Part shown: positions 48,612 through 56,829 of the stretch, piece by piece
Position numbering within the stretch: the stretch's first letter is position 1
Layout of the letters: each line of letters begins with the position of its first letter
NCBI RefSeq assembly: GCF_043197795.1
Contig: NZ_JBICTU010000006.1
Location: 186,001-250,000, forward strand
Origin: Sphaerisporangium sp040649355
GTDB lineage: Bacteria > Actinomycetota > Actinomycetes > Streptosporangiales > Streptosporangiaceae
Direction of reading: 5' to 3'
DNA length: 64,000 bases
Translations under genes and position numbers: made by a program
The notes under the pieces: generated by a model
The model's database searches: none
What the model was told of the DNA's origin: nothing
Seen by the model: the letters and a program-made list of their open reading frames with translations, nothing else

Positions 48612-49991
48612 GTGAGTGAGATCTCGCGCCTGGTCATCGCGGCCCCCTCCTCGGGCTCGGGCAAGACCACGGTGGCCACCGGGCTCATGGCGGCGCTGAC
48701 CGCCAAGGGCTTCGTCGTGTCCCCGCACAAGGTCGGCCCCGACTACATCGACCCGGGCTACCACGCGCTCGCCTCCGGCCGTCCAGGACGCAACCTCGAT
48801 CCCTGGCTGGTCGGGGACGATCTGATCGTCCCCCTGCTCGCCCACGGAGCCGCCGGGGCCGACATCGCCGTCATCGAGGGAGTGATGGGCCTCTTCGACG
48901 GCGCCGCCTCCCCGCACGGTTCATCCGGCGCGGGGGATTCCCGTGGTGGCGACCTCGCTTCGACCGCTCATGTCGCCCGGCTGCTGGACGCTCCGGTCGT
49001 CCTGGTCGTCGACGTCTCGGGTCAGGGGAGATCGGTCGCGGCGCTGGTCCACGGGTTCATGTCGTACGACACTCGCGTGCGCGTCGGCGGGGTGATCCTC
49101 AACCGGGTGGGCTCTCCGCGACACGAGCGGATCTGCCGCGAGGCGCTCGACGAGATGGGGATCGCCGTGTTCGGCGCCATCCCGCGCAGCGAGGTGGCCG
49201 CGACGCCGTCCCGCCACCTCGGCCTGATCCCGCCCGCGGAGCGCGGCGCGCGAGCGGTGGACGCGGTGGCCGGGATGGGAGAACTGGTGGCCGCCACCTG
49301 TGACCTGGAGTCCCTCGTCCGGCTGGCCCGCAGCGCGTCCACCCTCCCCGGTCGAACCTGGACGGCCCGTGAGGCGGTCGGCGATCTCACCGGGGCAGGC
49401 GCCGGTACGGACGTCGTGGTGGCGGTCGCCGGGGGAAAGGCGTTCACCTTCGGCTACGCGGAGCAGGCGGAGCTGATCGAGGCGGCGGGCGGCACGGTGG
49501 CCCTCTTCGACCCGTTGAGCGAGCAGAGCCTGCCCGCCGGGACGCGTGCCCTGGTGCTCCCCGGAGGCTTCCCCGAGGTGTACGCGGCGGAGCTGTCGGC
49601 CAACGAACCCCTCCGCCGGCAGGTCGCGGCCTTCGGCGGCCCCATCGTCGCCGAATGCGCGGGCCTGCTCTACCTGTGCCGGGAGCTGGACGGACGTCCG
49701 ATGTGCGGGGTCGTCGCCGCGACCGCCGCGATGACCGGCACGCTCACACTCGGCTACCGGAGCGCCGTGGCCGTACGCGACTCGGTGCTGACCCGCGAGG
49801 GAGAGCGGTACCACGGGCACGAGTTCCACCGCACGCGCGTCACTCCGTCCGGCGACGCCGAGCCGCTCTACCGCTGGCGCGGCGGCGCCGACGGATACGG
49901 CGGACCGTCGCTCGCCGCGTCGTACCTGCACCTCCACTGGGCCGGTGCTCCCCACCTGGCCGCGAGGCTGGTGTCCCGTGCCCGGCACTAG
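48612..49991 (+). CDS. cobB: hydrogenobyrinate/cobyrinate a,c-diamide synthase
   Basis: 459-residue glutamine-dependent amidotransferase. The N-terminal ATPase domain has APSSGSGKTTVATGLM, GPDYIDPGYH and EGVMGLFDG; the C-terminal GATase domain has GGFPEVYA, ECAGLLYL with the nucleophilic cysteine, and final histidines GHEFH and YLHLHW. It amidates the a and c side chains of the corrin ring. The start is taken as GTG 48612 where homology begins; GTG 48588 is an alternative. Confidence 0.95.
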   Translation: MSEISRLVIAAPSSGSGKTTVATGLMAALTAKGFVVSPHKVGPDYIDPGYHALASGRPGRNLDPWLVGDDLIVPLLAHGAAGADIAVIEGVMGLFDGAASPHGSSGAGDSRGGDLASTAHVARLLDAPVVLVVDVSGQGRSVAALVHGFMSYDTRVRVGGVILNRVGSPRHERICREALDEMGIAVFGAIPRSEVAATPSRHLGLIPPAERGARAVDAVAGMGELVAATCDLESLVRLARSASTLPGRTWTAREAVGDLTGAGAGTDVVVAVAGGKAFTFGYAEQAELIEAAGGTVALFDPLSEQSLPAGTRALVLPGGFPEVYAAELSANEPLRRQVAAFGGPIVAECAGLLYLCRELDGRPMCGVVAATAAMTGTLTLGYRSAVAVRDSVLTREGERYHGHEFHRTRVTPSGDAEPLYRWRGGADGYGGPSLAASYLHLHWAGAPHLAARLVSRARH

Positions 49992-51231
49992 CGGCCCCGG
50001 GCGCGCGTTCCCGGCACGGCCGGACACGAGCGGGCCGGTTGTCGTCGTCGGGGTGGGCGCCGACGGCTGGGACGGGCTGTCCGCCTCCGCGCGGCGGGAG
50101 ATCGGCGCCGCCGAGGTGCTCATGGGCGGTTCCCGGCAGCTCGCCCTGGTGCCGGACACGGGCGCCGAACGGGTCGCGTGGCCCTCGCCGATGATCCCTG
50201 CCCTCCCCGGCCTCCTCGCCGAACGCGCGGACAGGGCCGTATGCGTCCTGGCCAGCGGCGACCCCATGTTCCACGGCATCGGAACGACGCTCGTCAGGCT
50301 TCTCGGCCCGGGCCGGGTCCGCGTGCTGCCGCATCCGTCGTCGGTCTCGCTGGCCTGCGCCCGGATGGGCTGGCCGGTCGAGGACACGACCGTCGTCAGC
50401 ATGGTCGGCCGTCCGGTCGAGCTGCTTAACCGCGTCCTGCGACCGGGAAGCCGCGTGCTGGCGCTCAGCGCGGACGCCACCACGCCGGGTTCGATCGCCG
50501 GGCTCGCGACCTCAAGGGGTTACGGCGGTAGCGCGATGACCGTGCTGGAACAGCTCGGCGGCCCGCACGAGCGCCTGGTGAGGTCCACGGCCGCTCGATG
50601 GGAGGCGGAGGTGGATCCGCTGAACATCGTGGCCCTGGAGTGCCGGGCCGATCCGGACACGGCGGCTCTGGGGTCGGTCCCCGGCCTGCCGGACGACGCG
50701 TTCGAGCACGACGGGCAGCTGACGAAACGCGAGGTCCGCGCCGTGACGCTGTCCCGGCTGGCGCCCGTGCCCGGTGAGCTGCTCTGGGACGTGGGCGCGG
50801 GGGCGGGAAGCGTGGCGATCGAGTGGATGCGTACCCATCCGGCCTGCCGGGCGGTCGCCGTGGAGAGCCGTCCCGAGCGGGCCGCCCGCGTCGGGCGCAA
50901 CGCGTCGGCGCTCGGCGTACCCGGGCTGCGGGTGGTGACCGGAACGGCCCCCGCGGCTCTCGCGGGCCTCGAACCACCCGACGCGGTCTTCGTCGGAGGC
51001 GGGAGCACCGCGCCGGGCACCGTCGAGACCTGCTGGAACGCCCTGCGCCCTGGCGGACGGCTGGTGGTCAACGCGGTGACCGTGGAGTCCGAGGCGGTGG
51101 TCGCGGCCTGGCACGCCAAGGTCGGCGGCGACCTCCTGCGAATCGCGGTCCAACGGGCCGGCCCGGTAGGAGGCTTCACCGCGTGGCGCCCGTCGATGCC
51201 GGTGACGGTGTGGACGGCGGTCAGCGGATGA
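49978..51231 (+). CDS. cobL: precorrin-6Y C5,15-methyltransferase (decarboxylating)
   Basis: 417 residues. The N-terminal CbiE-type methyltransferase domain (VVVVGVGADGWDGL, VCVLASGDPMFHGIG, VLPHPSSVSLACARMG) is fused to a CbiT-type Rossmann methyltransferase (LLWDVGAGAGSVAIEWMR, AVAVESRPERAARV). The fused form is typical of CobL. It methylates C5 and C15 and decarboxylates the C12 side chain. The GTG at 49978 overlaps the cobB end by 14 bases. Confidence 0.95.
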   Translation: MPGTSGPGRAFPARPDTSGPVVVVGVGADGWDGLSASARREIGAAEVLMGGSRQLALVPDTGAERVAWPSPMIPALPGLLAERADRAVCVLASGDPMFHGIGTTLVRLLGPGRVRVLPHPSSVSLACARMGWPVEDTTVVSMVGRPVELLNRVLRPGSRVLALSADATTPGSIAGLATSRGYGGSAMTVLEQLGGPHERLVRSTAARWEAEVDPLNIVALECRADPDTAALGSVPGLPDDAFEHDGQLTKREVRAVTLSRLAPVPGELLWDVGAGAGSVAIEWMRTHPACRAVAVESRPERAARVGRNASALGVPGLRVVTGTAPAALAGLEPPDAVFVGGGSTAPGTVETCWNALRPGGRLVVNAVTVESEAVVAAWHAKVGGDLLRIAVQRAGPVGGFTAWRPSMPVTVWTAVSG

Positions 51232-51300
51232 CACCGGGGCCGGGAACGGGCGACGCGGACGGCGGTCCGCGGATGACACACGGGGCGGGAACAGGCGTGA
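51212..51300 (+). repeat. 45-bp imperfect tandem duplication around the cobL stop
   Basis: The sequence from 51212, including the final codons and stop of cobL (GCGGATGAC core), recurs 45 bases later from 51257 with a few changes. It lengthens the gap before cobM and duplicates the stop codon region without making a gene. Confidence 0.8.
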
Positions 51301-51318
51301 GGCAAGGGGAGGCATGAC

Positions 51319-52062
51319 GTGGCGGTGCACTTCATCGGGGCGGGGCCGGGAGCGGCCGATCTCATCACCGTGCGGGGACGCGACCTGATCGCCTCCTCGC
51401 CGGTCTGCCTGTACGCCGGTTCGCTGGTGCCGAAGGAACTGCTCGACTTCGCGCCGGCGGGCGCGCGACTGGTGGACACGGCGCGGATGACGCTGGACGA
51501 GATAGTGGAAGAGATGCTCTCCGCGCACGCGGCCGGGCACGATGTCGCGCGGTTGCAGTCGGGTGACCCGTCCATCTTCAGCGCCATGGCCGAGCAGATG
51601 CGCCGCCTGGAGGCCGCCGGGATCCCGTACGACGTGACCCCTGGCGTTCCCGCGTTCGCGGCGGCGGCCGCCTCGCTGGGCCGCGAGCTGACGGTGCCGG
51701 GAGTGGGACAGACGGTGGTGCTGACCCGCACGTCCGCCCGCGCCACCGCCATGCCCGACGGCGAGGACCTCGGGACGCTCGGCCTCAGCCGTTCGACGAT
51801 GGTGCTGCACCTGGCCGTCCAGCGGATCGACGCCCTGGTGGAGGAGCTGACGCCGAACTACGGCGCCGGCTGCCCGGTGGCGGTGGTGGCACGGGCGAGC
51901 CGTGACGACGAGGTCGTCCTGCGGGGGACCCTGGCCGACATCGCCGAGCGGGTGCACGAGGCGGGCGTGGTACGCACCGCCGTGGTCATCGTCGGCGGCG
52001 TGCTCACGGCCTCGGAGTTCCCCGACAGCCACCTCTACTCCACCGCACGCGAACGCGACTAG
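51319..52062 (+). CDS. cobM: precorrin-4 C11-methyltransferase
   Basis: 247-residue SAM-dependent methyltransferase of the uroporphyrin-III methylase fold (FIGAGPGAADLITVRG; YAGSLVP; RLQSGDPSIFSAMAEQM; DVTPGVPAF; GRELTVPGVGQTVVLTR). It methylates C11 of precorrin-4. The GTG at 51319 has AGGGGAGG upstream. Confidence 0.96.
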   Translation: MAVHFIGAGPGAADLITVRGRDLIASSPVCLYAGSLVPKELLDFAPAGARLVDTARMTLDEIVEEMLSAHAAGHDVARLQSGDPSIFSAMAEQMRRLEAAGIPYDVTPGVPAFAAAAASLGRELTVPGVGQTVVLTRTSARATAMPDGEDLGTLGLSRSTMVLHLAVQRIDALVEELTPNYGAGCPVAVVARASRDDEVVLRGTLADIAERVHEAGVVRTAVVIVGGVLTASEFPDSHLYSTARERD

Positions 52063-52088
52063 CGGTGCGCGGAGATCAGAAGGAGATC

Positions 52089-52715
52089 GTGATCGACTAC
52101 ATCCGAGACGGGGCGGAGATCTACCGCCGGTCTTTCGCCACCATCCGCGCGGAGGCCGAACTCACGGGTCTGCCGGACGACGTCGCGCGAGTGGCCGTCC
52201 GGATGATCCACGCCTGCGGCATGGTGGACCTGACCACCGACCTCGCCTGGTCGCCCGGCGTGGTGTCCGCCGCCCGTACGGCCCTGCGTGCCGGGGCGCC
52301 GGTGCTGTGCGACGCGAACATGGTGGCGTCCGGCGTGACGCGCGCCCGCCTTCCCGCCGGGAACGACGTGCTCTGCACGCTGGGAGACGCCCGGGTGCCG
52401 GACCTGGCGCGCCGGCTCGGCACCACGCGCAGCGCGGCGGCGCTGGAGCTGTGGCGGGACCGGCTGGACGGCGCCGTGGTGGCCGTCGGCAACGCGCCCA
52501 CCGCGCTGTTCCGGCTGCTGGAGCTGGTCCGGCAGGGGGCGGGCAGGCCGGCCGCCGTGCTCGGCGTCCCGGTCGGGTTCATCGGCGCCGCCGAGTCCAA
52601 GCAGGCCCTCGCCGCGTACGGCGACGGCCTCGACTACCTGGTGGTAAACGGCCGCCGGGGTGGGAGCGCGCTGGCCGCCGCGGCCGTCAACGCGATCGCG
52701 AGCGAGGAGGAATGA
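52089..52715 (+). CDS. cobH: precorrin-8X methylmutase
   Basis: 208 residues from the GTG at 52089. The conserved start reads YIRDGAEIYRRSFATIRAEA, and the catalytic histidine lies in MIHACGMVDLTTDL; GVPVGFIGAAESK is also a family mark. It moves the methyl group from C11 to C12 to give hydrogenobyrinate. AAGGAG lies 3 bases before this GTG; the frame also has a GTG at 52065, with no ribosome site, which adds eight residues. Confidence 0.94.
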   Translation: MIDYIRDGAEIYRRSFATIRAEAELTGLPDDVARVAVRMIHACGMVDLTTDLAWSPGVVSAARTALRAGAPVLCDANMVASGVTRARLPAGNDVLCTLGDARVPDLARRLGTTRSAAALELWRDRLDGAVVAVGNAPTALFRLLELVRQGAGRPAAVLGVPVGFIGAAESKQALAAYGDGLDYLVVNGRRGGSALAAAAVNAIASEEE

Positions 52716-54337
52716 GCGACAGCATGGACGACGATGCCGGGGGCACGGGGCGTGCCGAGGGGTCCGGGGGAGCTCAGGGTGGGGAGCGGGCTCTCGGACG
52801 TTTGTGGGGGGTGGGGCTCGGGCCCGGTGATCCGGAGCTGGTGACGGTGAAGGCCGCGCGCCTGGTCCGCCAGGCCGACGTGATCGCCTACCACAGCGCC
52901 CGGCACGGGCGGAGCATCGCCCGCACGGTGGCCGAGCCCTACCTTCGCGGCGACCAGATCGAGGAGGCGCTGGTCTACCCCGTCACCACCGAGACCACCG
53001 ACCACCCGGGCGGCTACCGGGGCGCGATCGACGCGTTCTACGTGACCTGCGCCGAGCGCCTGGCCGCGCATCTCGACGCCGGGCGCGACGTGGTCGTGCT
53101 GTGCGAGGGCGACCCGCTCTTCTACGGCTCCTACATGCACCTCCACAAGCGGCTCGCGCACCGCTACCCGACCGAGGTGGTCCCCGGAGTGACCTCGGTG
53201 AGCGCCGCGTCGGCCGTACTGGGCCGTCCGCTGGTCGAGCGCGAGGAGACCCTGACCATCCTCCCGGGCACGCTGCCATCGGAGGAGCTCGCGGCACGGC
53301 TGGCCACCGCCGACTCGGCGGCGATCCTCAAGCTGGGCCGCACCTTCACCTCCGTACGCGAGGCGCTCGCGCGGGCCGGCCGCCTGGACGAGGCCTGGTA
53401 CGTCGAGCGGGCGACCACCGGCGGGCAGCGGATAGCCCCGCTCGCGCGGGTCGACCCCGGTGAGGTGCCGTACTTCTCCCTGGCCATCCTGCCCAGCCGG
53501 ATGGACACCCCGTCGCCGGTGCCCGCCGGTCCGGGCGCGGGCCGCACGGACACGCTGTCCCCGATGCCCAGGACGGCCGGGCCGGGGGGCGGCCTCGGGG
53601 AAGTCGTCGTGGTGGGGCTCGGCCCTGCGGGCCGCCACTGGCTGACTCCGGAGGCCCAGGACGCTCTGGCGACCGCCGACGAGCTCGTCGGTTACGGCCC
53701 CTACCTGGACCGGGTGGCTCCCAACCCCCGCCAGCGCCGGCACCCGACCGACAACCGCGTCGAGGCCGAGCGGGCGGCGCACGCGCTGGAGCTGGCGAAG
53801 GCGGGCTCCCGCGTCGCGGTGGTCTCCTCGGGTGACCCCGGAGTGTTCGCGATGGCAGCCGCCGTGCTGGAGGTGGCGTGCGAGCCGAGGTTCGCCGGGG
53901 TGCCGGTGCGCGTGGTGCCGGGCCTGACGGCCGCGCACGCGGTGGCCGCTCGGGCCGGTGCTCCACTCGGTCACGACTACTGCGTGCTCTCCCTGTCCGA
54001 CCAGCTCAAGCCGTGGGACGTCATCGCCGGGCGCGTCACGGCCGCGGCACGCGCCGACCTGGTGCTGGCGATCTACAACCCGGCGTCGCGCAGCCGTACG
54101 TGGCAGGTGGCCGCGGCGCGGGACCTCCTGCTGGAGCACCGCGCCCCGGACACGCCCGTGGTCGTCGGGCGGGACGTCGGCGGCCCTGCGGAGAGCCTGC
54201 GCGTCACCACCCTCGCCAAGCTGGACCCGGCCGGCGTCGACATGCGCTGCCTGCTGGTCATCGGCTCCTCGACGACCCGCACGGTGTACCGGAACGGCCG
54301 CCCCGTCGTCTTCACCCCCCGCCGCTACCCCGCCTGA
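52712..54337 (+). CDS. cobIJ: fused precorrin-2 C20- and precorrin-3B C17-methyltransferase
   Basis: 541 residues joining two tetrapyrrole methylases. The N-terminal CobI domain (residues about 25-265) has GVGLGPGDPELVTVKA, YHSARHGRSIARTV and CEGDPLFYGSYMHLHKRL. After a G/P-rich linker comes the CobJ domain (about 290-540) with VVGLGPAGRHWLTPEAQDAL, GYGPYLDRV, SSGDPGVFAMAAAVLE and YNPASRSRTW. Fusion is common in actinobacteria. It starts with ATGA on the cobH stop and overlaps the convergent cobK by 26 bases. Confidence 0.95.
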   Translation: MSDSMDDDAGGTGRAEGSGGAQGGERALGRLWGVGLGPGDPELVTVKAARLVRQADVIAYHSARHGRSIARTVAEPYLRGDQIEEALVYPVTTETTDHPGGYRGAIDAFYVTCAERLAAHLDAGRDVVVLCEGDPLFYGSYMHLHKRLAHRYPTEVVPGVTSVSAASAVLGRPLVEREETLTILPGTLPSEELAARLATADSAAILKLGRTFTSVREALARAGRLDEAWYVERATTGGQRIAPLARVDPGEVPYFSLAILPSRMDTPSPVPAGPGAGRTDTLSPMPRTAGPGGGLGEVVVVGLGPAGRHWLTPEAQDALATADELVGYGPYLDRVAPNPRQRRHPTDNRVEAERAAHALELAKAGSRVAVVSSGDPGVFAMAAAVLEVACEPRFAGVPVRVVPGLTAAHAVAARAGAPLGHDYCVLSLSDQLKPWDVIAGRVTAAARADLVLAIYNPASRSRTWQVAAARDLLLEHRAPDTPVVVGRDVGGPAESLRVTTLAKLDPAGVDMRCLLVIGSSTTRTVYRNGRPVVFTPRRYPA

Positions 54338-55106
54338 ACGGCGCGGCCCGCCCCGGAGCCCAGCGACTCACGAGGCCATGGAGCCAGGTGAGGGCCTCTT
54401 CCGTGGTCTCCACAGCGGGGATCCGGGGGAGGGGCGGGCGGCGTACGACGACGACGGGGAGGCCGAGTTCGCGTGCGGCCGACAGCTTGGCCATGGTCAT
54501 CGTTCCGCCGCTGTCCTTGGTGACCAGCACGTCGACGCGGTGCCGGCGCATCAGCGCCCGCTCGCCGTCCAGCGTGTACGGACCCCGGTCGCGCAGGAGG
54601 CGGCAGTGGCGAGGAAGCGGCGGATCGGGTGGGTCGACCGTGCGGATCAGGAACCACAGGTCGTCCAGGCCGGCGAAGACCGGCAGGCCCTGGCGTCCGG
54701 TGGTGAGGAAGACCCGCCTTCCGAGCCCTGGCAGCGACGCGGCGGCTTCCGGCAGGGACGACGTCCAGTGCCAGTCGTCTGCGGCCTCCTGCCGCCATCC
54801 TGGCCGACGCAGCACGAGCAGGGGGACCTCCGCCGCCGCGGTTGCGCGTACGGCCGAGGCGGTGATCCGTTCGGCGAACGGGTGGGTGGCGTCAACCACG
54901 GCCCTGATGCCCTGCTCGCGCAGCCAGTCGGCCAGGCGTTCTGGCCCGCCGAACCCCCCGACGCGCACCTCGCCCTCAGGAAGGCGGGGATCGGTCACAC
55001 GGCCCGCGAGCGAGGAGATCACGCGGACCTCGGGACGGGCCGCCAGCGCCGCCGCCAGCGCCCGCGCCTCACCCGTCCCCCCGAGAACGAGCACGCCTGA
55101 CCTCAC
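54312..55106 (-). CDS. cobK: precorrin-6A reductase
   Basis: 264-residue NADPH-dependent reductase that converts precorrin-6A to precorrin-6B. The N-terminus VLVLGGTGEARALAAALAAR and the segments SLAGRVTDPRLP, VVDATHPFAERIT and VTKDSGGTMTMAKLSAARELG are typical of CobK/CbiJ. The GTG at 55106 begins just before the first strand. It lies 40 bases after cobG on the minus strand, and its 3' end overlaps cobIJ. Confidence 0.94.
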   Translation of the reverse strand: MRSGVLVLGGTGEARALAAALAARPEVRVISSLAGRVTDPRLPEGEVRVGGFGGPERLADWLREQGIRAVVDATHPFAERITASAVRATAAAEVPLLVLRRPGWRQEAADDWHWTSSLPEAAASLPGLGRRVFLTTGRQGLPVFAGLDDLWFLIRTVDPPDPPLPRHCRLLRDRGPYTLDGERALMRRHRVDVLVTKDSGGTMTMAKLSAARELGLPVVVVRRPPLPRIPAVETTEEALTWLHGLVSRWAPGRAAPFRRGSGGG

Positions 55107-55146
55107 CAGACGCCCCTGTCCACGGACACGAACCCGGATCCCTCCA

Positions 55147-56580
55147 TCACGCCCCGGACCGTCTGGACGTGCCGGCCACCTGGCGGGCCGCGGTGACCGC
55201 GGCCGTCGTCTCCTCGATGTCCTCGCAGTGCAGGCTCCGGCCGCCGGCGTCGACACGGTAGCCGTCGCCGGTGGCCACCACGAGTACGGCCTGCCCGGCG
55301 GGCCGTCCGCACCGGCGCTCGCACCCGGCCCAGTGCACGCGAAGCACACCGGCGCCCGGCGCGCGGGCGGTGGTCGCCTGGATGTGCGCGATCGACGCGG
55401 CGTCCGCCTGGACATCGGAGAGTGACTTCGCGCAGCCGGGTCGTCCGGTGCAGGCCGTGACCCCGGTCCACGGGGAGGCGGGATCGGTGACCAGGCCGGT
55501 GGCCGCGAGCCTGGACAGCCATGACTCCGCGTCCGCTCCGCTGACGCCGGGCACGACGGCGCCACGCCATGGCGTCAGCCGGATCTCGCCGTCGCCCGCC
55601 TGCGCCGCCGTCGCCAGTGCTCGCGCCTGGGCGCCGGTCAGCCGGCCGAGCGGCGGCATGACGACGAGCGCGACCCGGGGGACGGCCCTCTCCCCGGGCC
55701 CGGGTACGGCCCCCCGCGCGGGCCGGTGTACCAGGCCGAGCGGCGGCGATGACGGCACGTCCGGGGAGACCACCGGCACGGGGTCGTGCTCCCCGGACCC
55801 GGTGGGGCCGTCGGCGTGGGCGGGCGTCCCGACGCGGGCGGAGCCGCCGAGGTGGGTGGCGATCCTCGCCGGGCCGTCGTCGAGTTCGGCCATGCGCCAG
55901 GCCGTCGAGTTCTGGGCGGTTCGTTCGGCGAGGAAGGCCTCGGCCGCCGCCATCATCGCGGATACCGCCTGTGTCGGGGCGAGGCGTACTCCGTGGTCCT
56001 CTCCCGCCAGGAGGAGCGCCCCCTCGACCGGCTCTCCGCCGGCCGGCGCGGGGATCGGGACGAAGGTGAGGTCGGCCTTGAGGGCGGGCAGGTCGCCTCT
56101 GCCGTCGTCCAGGGCGAACAGGAACCGGCCGGGCAGTCCCGCGAGGGCCGGGCGGGAGCACAGCGCCTCGTCCAGTTCGCGTACGAGCGGTGCCACCTCG
56201 ATCAGGCCGCGACCGTCGAGCCCGGCCATGGGGGAGGCCAGGATGTTCCGCACACGTTCATGGGTCGCGGAGGGGAGCAGCCCCGCGGCGGCCATCCTCG
56301 CGGCGAACGCGGTCTCCCCCTCGGCGTTCAGCCCTCGTACCTGCACGTTGGCACGGGAGGTCAGCTCGACCACCCCGGAGCCGAGGGACGTGGCGGCGGC
56401 GCCCAGCTCGCGCAACTGGGCGGCGGTGAGGACGCCACCCGGCACCCGGATACGGGCGACGGCACCGTCCGCGGCCGGATGCGTCTGCAACGCACCGGGA
56501 CAGGCGTCCACCCGCGACCTGTCCGGGGGTTTCCGGACGTGGAATCGCGACGAGGACTCCGGAAAGTCGACGACAGACAC
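55147..56580 (-). CDS. cobG: precorrin-3B synthase
   Basis: About 477 residues of the sulfite/nitrite reductase superfamily. The protein has two ferredoxin-like repeats and the four iron-sulfur/sirohaem-type cysteines in CTGRPGCAKSL and HWAGCERRCGRP. It uses oxygen to make precorrin-3B, which marks the aerobic pathway. The frame is open far upstream; the GTG at 56580 is chosen because homology (RSRVDACPGALQTHPAADGA) begins soon after and a riboswitch occupies the DNA beyond. A convincing ribosome site is missing. Confidence 0.88.
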   Translation of the reverse strand: MSVVDFPESSSRFHVRKPPDRSRVDACPGALQTHPAADGAVARIRVPGGVLTAAQLRELGAAATSLGSGVVELTSRANVQVRGLNAEGETAFAARMAAAGLLPSATHERVRNILASPMAGLDGRGLIEVAPLVRELDEALCSRPALAGLPGRFLFALDDGRGDLPALKADLTFVPIPAPAGGEPVEGALLLAGEDHGVRLAPTQAVSAMMAAAEAFLAERTAQNSTAWRMAELDDGPARIATHLGGSARVGTPAHADGPTGSGEHDPVPVVSPDVPSSPPLGLVHRPARGAVPGPGERAVPRVALVVMPPLGRLTGAQARALATAAQAGDGEIRLTPWRGAVVPGVSGADAESWLSRLAATGLVTDPASPWTGVTACTGRPGCAKSLSDVQADAASIAHIQATTARAPGAGVLRVHWAGCERRCGRPAGQAVLVVATGDGYRVDAGGRSLHCEDIEETTAAVTAARQVAGTSRRSGA

Positions 56581-56640
56581 GTTGAGGATGTTAACCCGAC
56601 TTCTCGCAATAAGTCGGACTCCGTGATCTGATAGGGGAGC

Positions 56641-56785
56641 GACGGCACAAGGAGGAAGCCGGTGTGAATCCGGCGCGGTCCCGCCACTGTCACCGGGGAG
56701 CGAACCCCATCCAAGGCCACGGCCCGGCAACGGGCGGGAAGGCCGGGGTGAGCGTCGATCCGGAAGCCAGGAGACTCCAGGCCGT
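56641..56785 (+). ncRNA. cobalamin riboswitch upstream of cobN
   Basis: Classic elements occur in order: GGAAGCCGGTGTGAATCCGG (56653 on), GCGGTCCCGCCACTGT with the B12 box, and GGAAGCCAGGAGACTC (56761 on). The final GAAGCCAGGAGAC strand and the spacing match the class. It lies 45 bases before cobN and would block its expression when adenosylcobalamin is present. Confidence 0.93.
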
Positions 56786-56829
56786 GTGGACCCACGACCC
56801 GGGGCGCGGACCCCGAGTGAGGATGTGCC

